This document shows positions 1 through 8,367 of a DNA stretch of 11,679 nt, piece after piece (position 1 is the first letter of the stretch; each line of letters opens with the position of its first letter). Origin of the DNA: Funneliformis mosseae. Lineage: Eukaryota > Glomeromycota > Glomeromycetes > Glomerales > Glomeraceae. The notes beneath the pieces were generated by a model, which was given only the letters and a program-made list of their open reading frames with translations, ran no database searches and was not told the origin of the DNA. The stretch is taken from positions 1-11,679 of the forward strand of contig CAJVPP010003421.1 of the NCBI GenBank assembly GCA_910592005.1. The letters are read 5' to 3'. The position numbers and the translations under genes were made by a program.

Positions 1-99
1 TTAAATAAATTCGTGTTTATTTCTTTCATAGTTTACCATTTAAACTCCCTGTTAGCAAATAAGCTTTGTTATCCTAATGACGTAGTGTTTAGGCTTAAC
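1..99. other. AT-rich flank, nothing recognised
   Basis: Short AT-rich stretch before the hairpin satellite becomes regular. No reading frame of useful length and no repeat unit recognised, although the last 30 bases may hold a degenerate first unit. Confidence 0.4.
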
Positions 100-452
100 A
101 TCGTATCTAAGAAACAATAATACTATCATTTCTTAAAAATGATAAAACCATCATTCCTAATGATAAAATTGTCATACCTAAGATATGATAATACTATTAT
201 CCCTAAGAAATGATAAAATTATCATCTCTAAAAAATGATAAAATAATTATACCTAAGAAACGATAAATGCATCATATCTTAGGAATGATAAAATCATCAT
301 TCCTAAGGAATAATAAAACCATTATCTCTAAAGAACAATAATACCATCATTCCTTAAAAATAATAAAATCATCATATCTAAAAAATAATAATACCATTAT
401 TCCTTAGATATGATAAAATAATCAGTCTTTAGAAATGAAAAAGCATTATCCC
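100..452. repeat. Hairpin satellite array, left part (~14 units of ~25 bp)
   Basis: Tandem array of about 14 diverged units with a period close to 25 bp. A typical unit has an 8-nt arm like GGAATGAT, a loop of about 6 nt such as AATACC, AAAACC or AAATGC, and the complementary arm ATCATTCC. Units are joined by TTA, TAA or TTAA, giving CCTTAGG, CCTAAGG or CCTTAAGG at the joints. Each unit is therefore itself an inverted repeat. The array stops at a TTAA where a piggyBac element has inserted and resumes at 3299. No function can be read from the sequence, and there are no CRISPR-like unique spacers. Confidence 0.9.
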
Positions 453-456
453 TTAA

Positions 457-488
457 ACCATCCAGTGGGCAAATTTGCCTACTAAAAT
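457..488 (+). repeat. Left terminal inverted repeat of the piggyBac element
   Basis: Starts directly after the left TTAA. After 8 bp comes GTGGGCAAATTTGCC (465-479) followed by TACTAAAAT. This matches the inverted right end at about 12 of 16 positions in the core and nearly all of the following CTAAA block. The core GGCAAATTTGCC is itself a perfect palindrome, so each end carries a small inverted repeat within the larger one. Confidence 0.8.
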
Positions 489-649
489 TTGTTTTAATCT
501 GTATTTGTGTAATCATCTGTGATTTCCTTAATTAATACCCCTCACCTTTCTAAATAATAATAAAAGTGTATCACCTTGCCGATCATGACATAATTTCCCT
601 TTAATCTTTTTTTAGTGATAATCTAAAAATCTCCACTTCGTTAAAAAGT

Positions 650-2845
650 ATGTATTCTGCAGTAAAACCAAGTGTGCTGTCTTCAATTTCAACTTCGAAT
701 TCATTTCCTCTTGAAACAGAACAAAATTTTAATGAAGAGGAGAAATATATGCCACTTTTGACGTCCCATCAACATTTTGTGAGATCAGATATTGAGAAGG
801 ATGAAGAAGAAGATACTAGAAACATTCATAAGGGTAGACGCAAACCAATAAAAACTGTATAATTACCACCCACTCCTAATTTTGAACATTTTATTCATCC
901 AAAACTATTACACTAGGGCATTTATTAACTTGCTGCCAAATTATGAAGCCAATTTTTCCAAACCAATCAATCTTTTTTTACTTTTTTTCCAAACTCCATA
1001 TTAGACACAATAGTTGTTAATACAAATTTGTATATATTAATAAAAGATGCTGGTGCTGTTGATAAAAAGTGGCAAAATATAGATCGTAAAGAGCTTATTA
1101 TCTGGATAGCTCTAGTTATCTATTAAGGACTCTTTAAATTACCCTCACTTAATCAATATTGGAATGAAGATCTAAAGTTTCCCATCTATCATATTTCTAA
1201 ATAAATGTCATTAAAGCGCTTTAAACAAATCAAAAGATACTTACACATTTTCCTCCAATAGCTATGATTAATAATTATTTTGAAAAACTGGAACCACTGC
1301 TTTCAAAAATTTGTGATGTTTCAAAACAACTTTATATATTAAGTTCGAACGTTTGGTGAATGAAATGATGGTACGATTTTTCAAATGAAGTATCCATATT
1401 ATTCAAATAAAAAATAAATCAACTCTGGAAGGTTTTAAAATTTTATCTTTATGTGAGTCTGAATACATATATACTTTTTTACCTATATTGCGTGTATCAC
1501 CAAATAATATAATAAGAGTGAACAGTTTTAATCAAACTGGATGTCTTGTTCAACATCTTGTTACACAATTTTCATATCAGCAATTTTCATACAATATTTA
1601 CATAGATAATTATTTTTCCAATGTCTCTCTTTTTCAGTATCTTCGACAAATAGGCATTAGTGCTTGTAGAACTATCTGAAAAACAGCTTCTGGATTTCTA
1701 AAAGAATTAAAAGTGGATAAAAATGTCAAACTCAATTGGGATATTTATTCCAGCATTGTAATAAATGAAGTGTTAGCTATTTTTTGGTAAGATAATAGAT
1801 TGGTCACGATATTATCAATGATTTATAGTCTCATTAGTGAAGAATGGGAAGTAAAGCGAGAAAGATGACAGCCAAGGGAGACAAGTACCAATACAGCAAA
1901 AGTATATCGAAGTGAAGTATCTTTTCAATTTTTTTTTGTTTTTTTTTTATTTTTAATTTTTTACTAATTTGATTTTTTTTCTTTCCTCTTTTCTTCCTTT
2001 CTTCCTTTATTCTTTTTTCTTTATTTCCTTTTTTCCCTCACTTTTTTTTATCCTTTTTCTCTATTTTTTTTTTTCCCCTTTTCTTTCTTTTTCGTTTCAA
2101 TTCTTCTTTTCTTTCTTTTTCATTTTCCCTCTCCCTTTTTTTTTATTCTCCTCCTTTTCTTTCTTTCTTTTTTGCTCTCCCTCTCCTCTTTTTTTCTTTT
2201 TTGATCCCCCTCTCTCTTTTTCTTTTTCTTCTCATTTAAGATGCGTGTAGTATTCAGCTCTGAATCAAAAAAGAAATTATTAATTCCAAAGGTAATCGAT
2301 GATTACAACTACTACATGAATGACATAGATATTGCTGACTAATTGAGGTCTTACAACAATACACAACAAATAGTACGAAGGAATTGGATGCCTCTCTTTT
2401 TTTGGTTGTTAGATACTGCAATTGTTAATGCCTATCAAATCACCCAAACATTAGGATCAATACAAGAGCATAAAGAATTCTGCCATAAACTTGTTTGGGA
2501 TCTTATTAAACTTGCAAATGATACAAAAGAAATTTATTTAAGAAATTGCTCAAAAAAAGAAATAAGAAAAGAATCAAAAAAAAAAACTAGATGGCCAAAG
2601 GTGACAAAAAATTTGAGCTTTCAAATCAATGGTTTATATTTAAAAACCATTTTGCTGAATGGAAAGAGCAATGAGAATCATATCAATGGTGCACTTGGTT
2701 GGCAAGCAAAAAAAATTTGGATTTGGATCGTAAAATACTAAATAGAAGTCAGCTTTGGTGTATAATGTGTAATGTACCTCTTTGTTGTAATATTAATTGT
2801 AATTGTTTTGTCAGTTTTCATACAAAAAATAATGATAATAAATAA
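650..2845 (+). pseudogene. piggyBac transposase (DDE_Tnp_1_7-type), broken
   Basis: Ancestral role: cut-and-paste transposition at TTAA sites. The start is ATG 650, followed by an acidic N-terminus (EKDEEEDTRN). After a stop at 860-862 the family features continue in order: FPNSILDTIVVNTNLYILIK; KELIIWIALVIY..GLFKLP; YWNEDLKFPIYHIS; MSLKRFKQIKRYLH; VNEMMVRF (about 1356-1379); GFKILSLCES; HLVTQFSYQQFSYNIYIDNYF with the second catalytic Asp; DNRLVTILS with the third; YNYYMNDIDIAD, then RSYNNTQQ. The C-terminus, after a frameshift near 2600, has a cysteine-rich domain (WCTW..., LWCIMCNVPLCCNINCN, FH) ending at TAA 2843-2845. The first catalytic Asp is Asn (1359-1361). There are more than ten in-frame stops and at least two frameshifts. 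A pyrimidine tract at 1917-2240 interrupts it, possibly an intron. AATAAA motifs at 2837-2846 overlap the stop. It resembles domesticated PGBD-like proteins only by shared ancestry; this copy is dead. Confidence 0.9.
1917..2240 (+). other. Pyrimidine tract inside the transposase; candidate intron
   Basis: The tract runs as almost pure T/C from about 1969 to 2234, roughly one purine in twenty. It sits between transposase codons ...VYRSE and MRVVFSSESKKKLLIP. Its edges fit an intron: GTATCT at 1917, a yeast-like branch site TACTAAT at 1962-1968, then no AG dinucleotide until TTTAAG ending at 2240. Removing 324 nt keeps the frame. The alternative is a simple-sequence expansion or insertion in a dead gene. 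The small apparent reading frame inside it, rich in Phe, Leu and Ser, is only the translation of T/C repeats. Confidence 0.5.
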
Positions 2846-3260
2846 AATTTTATTTTATTAATTTTTAGACATTAAGAATTTATTTTATAAACATTTATCA
2901 GTTTATTGATATAAATATGCTAAAGTTAATCTTTAATAGTTTAATTAATTCATAACATAAAATTTTATTATGGATAAGTACCCCTATTACATAGTAGCTT
3001 TTTTTTATTCATATATGAAGTAGTTAAAATAAATTTTTTGGGCGATTTGAAAAGTTCAGTCATTTAGGATACCTCATAGCCAAAGCATAGCAAATTTTAT
3101 ATAACTCAAAATTTTATCATTTGTTTAGATTACATGAAGTATACTATAACATGATTTTATTATTATCATATAACCTAATATTTCAGGTGTATTCCGGTCA
3201 ATTTTAATTTAAGATTTAATATAAAAAAAATTATTTCTAAACCTAATTTTTCTAATTAAT

Positions 3261-3294
3261 TTAGCGGACAAATTTGTACACTAAAATAGACAGT
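3261..3294 (-). repeat. Right terminal inverted repeat of the piggyBac element
   Basis: Read inward from the right TTAA (3295-3298): ACTGTCTATTTTA, then GTGTACAAATTTGTCC, then GCTAAA. The core pairs with the left repeat, but its spacing from the TTAA is 13 bp here against 8 bp on the left, so a small indel has occurred at one end. Confidence 0.8.
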
Positions 3295-3298
3295 TTAA

Positions 3299-3905
3299 GG
3301 AATACTTTAGAAATAATAAAACTATCATTCCTTAGATACAATAATATCATCATCCCTAAGGAATAATAAATGTATCATTTCTTAGGAATGATAATACCAT
3401 CATCTTTAAGAAATGATAAAACTATTATCATATTTAAGGAATGATAATACCATCATTCCTTAGGTATGATAAAATAATTGTTCCTTAGATACAATAATAC
3501 AATTATTCTTAAGGAATAATAAAACAATCATTTCTTAAGTATAATAATACAATCATTCCTAAAGAACGATAAATGCATCATTCCTTAGGAATGATAATAC
3601 TATTATCTCTAAAGAATAATAAAACTATCATATCTTAGGTATGATAAAATTGTCATACCTAAGGAATGATAATACTATCATTCTTTAAGTACAAAAAAAT
3701 AATTGTTTCTTAGAAACAATAAAATCATCATTCCTTAGGTATGATAATGTTATCGTCCTTAAGGAATAATAAATGCATCATTTCTTAGGAATAATAAAAC
3801 CATCATTTCTTAGGTATGATAAAATCATTATATCTAAGATATGATAAATGCATTATTCCTTAGAAACGATAAAACTATCGTATCTAAGGAATAATAATAT
3901 CATTC
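3299..3905. repeat. Hairpin satellite array, right part (~24 units of ~25 bp)
   Basis: Continuation of the array that begins at about 100. I count about 24 units with period 24-26 bp. Arms vary but often vary together: GGTATGA pairs with TCATACC near 3634-3660, and CGATA pairs with TATCG near 3866-3881. Loops fall into a few recurring types (AATACC, AAAACT, AAATGC, AAAATA). It ends where GATGTCAATCAG-type repeats begin. I know of no protein-coding or RNA-gene assignment for it. Confidence 0.9.
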
Positions 3906-3914
3906 CAATTAGAT

Positions 3915-4070
3915 GTCAATCAGTTATAAATGAGATAGGTCAAATTTTTATATATATCAATCAGCTATAAGTATGCCAATCAGCTATAAATAAGATAAGT
4001 TAAATTTTGGCTGATTTTTGGTCGATTTTTAATGTATGCCAATCAGTTAGGCTGATTTTCACATATCTGA
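3915..4070. repeat. Short CAATCAGCTATAA direct and inverted repeats
   Basis: Three direct copies of CAATCAGYTATAA lie at 3917, 3958 and 3977. The first and third continue in parallel as AT(G/A)AGATA(G/A)GT(C/T)AAATTTT. They are followed by GGCTGATTTTT (4009), a related GGTCGATTTTT, CCAATCAGTTA (4039) and GGCTGATTTTC (4050). CCAATCAG and CTGATT(T)GG-like pieces are opposite-strand versions of each other, so this is a mixed direct/inverted repeat block abutting the satellite. It may be a fragment of another repeat family; no gene is present. A 60-codon minus-strand open frame over it is not convincing. Confidence 0.65.
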
Positions 4071-5001
4071 TTTTTTTAATTTCGATTAGTGATATAGAAG
4101 AAGTCAGTTCAATAATATATTCTTTTTTAAAAGATAAAAATATAAATATATGTAAAATTCTATTAGTTAAAAATTGAAACATTTAAAAAAGTTTTTTTAA
4201 TATAAAAATATGAAAGAAATCTATTCAAAAATATATTAAAAATAGAAATATAAATAAATTGAAGCATATATAATATTTGTCATCTAAAAATTAAGAAGTT
4301 TAAAAGTTTTCTTAATTCAAAATATAAAAGAAGTTTATTCAATAATATAGAAAATATTAAATTATAATTCAATTCAAATAAAATCTAAGTTAGCATATAT
4401 TTTAAATATAAAGAAGAAATATATGATCCTAAAACCATATAGATATTTTAAAAAAATAACATATTTTCTAATTAAACACACTTATTTTTCATATTATAGA
4501 ATTGATTTTTTTATAAGATTAGTAAGTAACAATAAAATATATTTTAAATTTATAATTACCTGAGTGTAAAATTAAATAATTATAAAGGTAAAATATTCAA
4601 AAATTATTCATCAAAAATTATAATATATAATGGCTAATAGATCTTAATTATACATAATTAAATTGTAATCTAGTAAGAATTTTTAGATAGATGAAGAATA
4701 TTAAATCAAAGAATAGTAAAAATAATGAATATTGGAGTTTATCAAATAGAAATAAAATTAATAAAAGTTTTGAAATACAATTTATACTAGTACAAGTAAG
4801 GAAAAAATAGAAAAATTTATTAAAAGAACATTTAATAAATATATTTTATATTAATACACATATTAATATACTGGTATACTAACTTACAGAATTTATAATC
4901 ACGTGAATTATCACTTTTGTAATAAATTTGCGATTTCTTTTTAATATACATAAATAATAAAAAAATATATATATAATTTTTATCTTTTTCAAAAAAAAGA
5001 A
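4071..5001. other. AT-rich spacer, no gene seen
   Basis: Extremely AT-rich, with frequent stops in all frames on both strands and no recognised protein motif or RNA. It should contain the 5' end of the Tc1/mariner element that starts coding at 5002, but I could not identify its terminal inverted repeat. Confidence 0.5.
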
Positions 5002-5490
5002 ATGTATGAAAATGAGTTGTCTAAAATTCTATGTGAAAAAATTATCAGTGCATATCTGAATGATACTAAATAAATAGTTATTTCAATTCAGCTTGGTATT
5101 CTCATTAGTATTATTAATGATGCTATAAAAAGATACAAAGAAACAACAGATTCACAATACCTGAGAAACGTTTTGGTTATCATAAAATACTTAATCAATG
5201 TGATAAATAAAACTTACAATGTATCATTCAAAATAATCAGTTCGCTCCTCTTAGTGATATAATAAGCAAATTAAGCTCTAGCCTTACTATCAAATTGCAT
5301 AATAATACTATTAAATATATTTTCATAATGAAGGCCTTAGTAATTATGTTACTCGTAAGAAACACTTTAAATCTAAAAATAGCAAAAGGATAGGTTAAAA
5401 TGAAGTAAAAAGAAATGAAACTGGGGTGATAAATGGAAAAAGATAATAAGATCTAATGAGTGGCCTTTAGTCGACCATGATCATGAATCT
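5002..5490 (+). pseudogene. Tc1/mariner transposase, truncated and broken
   Basis: Ancestral role: cut-and-paste transposition at TA sites. The start ATG 5002 opens the DNA-binding region MYENELSKILCEKIISAYLN, stop TAA at 5071-5073, then IQLGILISIINDAIKRYKET. This is the homeodomain-like HTH typical of Tc1 transposases. In a shifted frame follow FGYHKILNQCDK, LQCIIQNNQFAPLSDI and LSSSLTIKLHNNTIK (second HTH), then HNEGLSNYVTRKK, and finally WGDKWKKIIRSNE (to 5460), where the family has its first catalytic Asp in an SDES motif; here Asp is Asn. Several Arg positions of the family are Cys or Gln, as C-to-T changes would give. Nothing resembling the second and third catalytic blocks follows, so about half the protein is missing. 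Confidence 0.85.
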
Positions 5491-6370
5491 AATTGTATAT
5501 ATTATAATATAATAAAATAAAATGACTTACAATCTATATAGTCTCAATTAAAAAAATTTTTTAATTTTAAATAAGATGAATTAATTTAAATAAATATAGC
5601 TTGAATTGATAAATAAAAAAAATAAAATACCCATTTAATTCATTTAATATATAGTTTAAGAAACTTCCAACATGATATATTTATTTATTTTAAATATTTT
5701 AATAATATCGTCTTACTTTCAAATATAAATAGGCGTTAAATTTCAATAATATAATCAACTTCTGGATTTAGTTCGTTTGAGCAAATATACCTTTAAATAT
5801 GAATTTGCCTGCATATATATTTTTAAGTAAACACGAATAATATTTTACAAGCTACAAATTTTAAAATATATTATCAATTCTAAATTTTGAATAATATAGA
5901 GTTATTTCAAGTATCATAAGAAAAATAATAATTCAAATTATTTTTATAGTAAAAAATTTTATTTATAACATTAAGTTAATATTAAATATCTAAAAATTTT
6001 ATTAATTTGCATTTAATGTTAAATGATAAAAATTAAAAGTTAAAGGTTTTACTTTGCTTAAGTTTTCTAAAAAAAATGAAGTGTAGCAAAATGATTAGTT
6101 GTAAAAAAATGTTTAAAAAATAATTTTTGAAAGATTTGAAAATTTAATGTAAACCATTATTATACTAAAAGTAAATTATTTTTTTCAATTCATATTTATA
6201 TATTTGCGTTATTGCTCTGATATTCAAGTTACATATTTATAATAAAAAAAAATGTCATCTGTTAATACGTATCTAAGCTAATAATAATATTATTGATTAT
6301 TTTTATAAAAAGCTAGCATATAAATCTTTTACATTTGATTCATCATTCTTCAGATGGATTGTAATATATC
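5491..6370. other. AT-rich spacer between the Tc1/mariner and Fanzor relics
   Basis: Nearly 900 bp of AT-rich sequence. I looked for the missing catalytic half of the Tc1/mariner transposase and for coding on the minus strand and saw neither. If the neighbouring relics belong to one element, this would be its internal non-coding part and the place to look for a guide (omega) RNA, but no conserved structure stands out apart from the palindrome at 6371. Confidence 0.45.
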
Positions 6371-6402
6371 AATAATAGGTAATACTAAGTATTACTATTA
6401 TT
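6371..6402. repeat. 32-nt palindrome at the 3' end of the Fanzor relic
   Basis: Arms AATAATAGGTAATACT (6371-6386) and AGTATTACTATTATT (6388-6402) are complementary over 15 bp with a single bulged G and a one-base centre. The minus-strand stop codon of the Fanzor pseudogene (6385-6387) lies at its centre. Possible roles are a transcript-end hairpin, part of a guide-RNA scaffold or an element-end structure. Chance is not excluded in such AT-rich DNA. Confidence 0.6.
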
Positions 6403-7989
6403 TCCTGTATGATTTCTGAAGAAAATTAAGGCTCTATCAAGCAAAGCTCAGCAAAAAATTTCCTGAATACCATTTTAATCTTGATCCATTACAGCTTCAC
6501 AACTTTGGCATTTGTACATCTCAGATCCTCCTATTTTTTGAATACTTCCATACTAGCTGCAAGTTTTTAAAGTATAGGCCTCATTTTGAATAATAATATA
6601 GATCCCTAATTCTTTAGCTTTAGCTACCAGACGTTAGCAAAATTGATAATAAGCCTAAAAGAGTATTTTATGAACAGTTTTTTATATTATATTTCATATT
6701 TTTCGATTTATCATATTTAATATCTCAAAAGGAGAAATGATAATGGCATCAAATTTGCAAGTAAAAAATATAATACTCTTTTTATAGATGAATTTTACTT
6801 TGCAGATGTTTGATTTTTCATATCATCTGAGAAATTGCATTATCAAGTTGCAAGGCCTTTTTATTTTTATGTTTTAAATTAGAGGAAGTCAGCTTGTCTC
6901 TTATAGAATGAAGATTATCCATATATTTGCATAAACGAATAATTCGTCTAATGTCATATTGGCTAATTTTACCTATACCTTTAGTAAGAGAGTATCATGT
7001 AAAGGGTATATGAATATCAGAATCAATAGAGACTGCATAAATAGAACCATCTACTTAGATTTTGTAAAGCTATTTTTGCATCTCATAAACTCATATAAAT
7101 TTCTATTCATTAGTTTCACGAATATATGTGATTTTATAATCAGATATTATCTTATAAGAAACAGGCCACTTATTATGTTTTTTTATTCAAAATAAAGAGG
7201 CTACAAATTACGTTTATTATGATCCAGAGTGACAATAGACTTATGACAATGTGTGAAAAGCGATGATGAATTATGAAGATAGGTGACATAAAAATAGTTC
7301 TAAATAGATTTTAAAAAATTTTGTGACTGAGATTGAAATGATAAAGATGGACTTTGTTGATTCATGTTTGATTCTAATTATGATTAATTATTTTATCTAT
7401 AAATTAATTAAAAAATCAAAAAAAATTAAAAAATAAATATTTTAAACAAAAAAAAATCAAAAAATAATAATTATACCTAGCAGTCAATATTTCATCAATT
7501 GCCTCATTAATAATATTTGCAGATACTTTTCTATATATATCTTAAAGTAGCATTTCAATACGTGCATAATAGTTCATACAAATTTACATTCATCTCATAT
7601 ACATGATTTTTGAAGTTTTTTGTCCTTATGTTCATTAACGTCTTTTTCTACATGAACATCTGCATAAAGTTTAAGTTATCTTTAATGGGTTAAGATTTTA
7701 CCCAAATTCGTTGTGATAGACCAATATGTGAATTCTTGATATATAAACAGCAGTATCAATTTCAGTAAACAACTGCATTATAAGCATATCTCATCAAACT
7801 CATCTAACATTTCAGTAGCTGCCTTTGAGGGTAATTTGGATACACTTTGATTAGCAGTGTATGATTGAGAATAGTTTTCAAGTGTTGTCGCTTATTATGC
7901 ATTAATATTATCTTAATCTTTATTTTACGCTTTTTCCTAATCTGGCATTCTCATCAGTAAATAGCGTTTCTTCTTTCTTACATTCAACA
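6385..7989 (-). pseudogene. Fanzor/TnpB-like RNA-guided nuclease, near full length, broken
   Basis: Ancestral role by family: transposon-encoded RuvC nuclease guided by an omega RNA. Blocks in order on the minus strand: a basic N-terminus (IRKKRKIKIK); LIKVYPNYPQRQLLKC (7854-7807) and MRYAYNAVV (7794-7768), matching the family's YP..Q...L and R..YN pattern; SANIINEAIDEILTA (7523-7479); RIKHESTKSIFI (7375-7340); DYKITYIRETNE; then VSIDSDI with the RuvC-I Asp at 7024-7022. Next come KGIGKISQYDIRRIIRL, CKYMDNLHS, FDAIIISPFE (6753-6724) and QNEAYTLKTC with the Glu at 6582-6580. The zinc ribbon is C-S-x-Y...CQSC (last pair 6510-6499; second Cys is Tyr), followed by MDQD with the RuvC-III Asp. The stop is TAG 6387-6385. 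Many stops and some frameshifts; from 6753 to the end the frame is continuous with only stops. About 520 codons fit the usual size. The 5' boundary is uncertain (7900-7989). Confidence 0.85.
7397..7476 (-). other. Candidate 80-nt intron in the Fanzor relic
   Basis: On the minus strand GTATAA (7476-7471) follows directly after the ...EILTA block and its next codon, and TTATAG (7402-7397) precedes the RIKHEST block. The sequence between is T-rich on the coding strand with stops and no family motif. The family normally has additional residues at this place, so a degraded coding linker is an equally possible reading. Confidence 0.35.
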
Positions 7990-8193
7990 GATAAAAACTG
8001 TATTGATTACAAGAATATCTTGAGAAAGTTTGTGTTCATCAGAGGTCACATTGTTGAAGAGAATCACGAGTTTTGTAATATAGAAGAAGAGTATGTACTG
8101 GATAGTATTCCAAAAGGGTTGAATCAGATCGGATTTAAGGATATACTCAGACTCAACCCATTTATAAAAACCAACCCATATAAATACCTAGAT
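7906..8193 (+). other. Unassigned 96-codon open frame without ATG
   Basis: This + frame stays open from after TAA 7903-7905 to TAA 8194-8196, with peptides such as LRKFVFIRGHIVEENHEFC and EEEYVLDSIPKGLNQIGF. In DNA this AT-rich about eight stops would be expected. It lacks an ATG and I recognise no family. Its first ~85 bases are antisense to the Fanzor N-terminus, so part may be a shadow, but 7990-8193 is not covered by anything else. It could be a fragment of a decayed element or host gene. Confidence 0.25.
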
Positions 8194-8260
8194 TAATATT
8201 TATAAAACCTGACTCTGACCTGACCCATTATAGTTTAACCCCTCAGATAACCTGAGTCAA
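8114..8260. repeat. Degenerate AACCC/GACCC-type repeat
   Basis: Contains loosely repeated pieces ACTCAACCCA, ACCAACCCAT, CTGACTCTGACC, TGACCCATTA and TTAACCCCTCAG. On the minus strand these read as GGGTT and GGGTC-rich sequence alternating with ATAAA-rich linkers. It looks like a decayed low-complexity family; there is no perfect array and no telomeric repeat. Confidence 0.4.
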
Positions 8261-8367
8261 ATAAAATTTTTAATAAATTTATTTATGATCAGCAAGCCAA
8301 TATTATATTAAAGCCATAATCCGTGACTGTGCTAAAATAAAGTTATATGATCTAAATGATCAACATA

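Larger units (their letters stand above)
453..3298 (+). mobile_element. piggyBac-type DNA transposon, degenerate, with TTAA target duplication
   Basis: The element is bounded by TTAA at 453-456 and 3295-3298, the target-site duplication diagnostic of piggyBac. Just inside lie imperfect terminal inverted repeats, GTGGGCAAATTTGCC on the left and GTGTACAAATTTGTCC read inward from the right. It carries one broken transposase on the + strand. The flanks on both sides belong to the same hairpin satellite, and removing the element plus one TTAA rejoins CCTTAAGG, a normal unit joint. Bases 489-649 and 2846-3260 inside the element are AT-rich non-coding ends. At about 2.85 kb the length fits an autonomous piggyBac. 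It cannot be autonomous now because its transposase is broken. Confidence 0.9.

Noticed and set aside
1969..2250. 93-codon open frame rich in Phe, Ser and Leu
   Set aside because: Pure translation of a T/C tract; no domain, and it lies in the interruption of the transposase.
100..3905. CRISPR-like array suggested by regular ~25-bp repeats
   Set aside because: There are no unique spacers; units are contiguous diverged hairpins, the context is eukaryotic, and no cas genes are present.
4000..4182. 60-codon minus-strand open frame
   Set aside because: Runs over the CAATCAG repeat block and AT-rich DNA, with no recognisable motif and biased Ile/Lys composition.
4800..5001. Terminal inverted repeat of the Tc1/mariner element
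   Set aside because: Candidate starts such as ACTTACAGAATTT had no inverted partner that I could find downstream in the window.
6959..7195. 78-codon + strand open frame
   Set aside because: Antisense to the RuvC-I region of the Fanzor relic, where the minus strand carries family motifs; treated as a shadow.
6385..7989. Bacterial IS605/IS607 insertion or contamination
   Set aside because: Surrounding DNA is full of eukaryotic transposons, base composition matches its neighbours, the Glu arrangement looks Fanzor-like, and no serine or Y1 recombinase gene is seen nearby.
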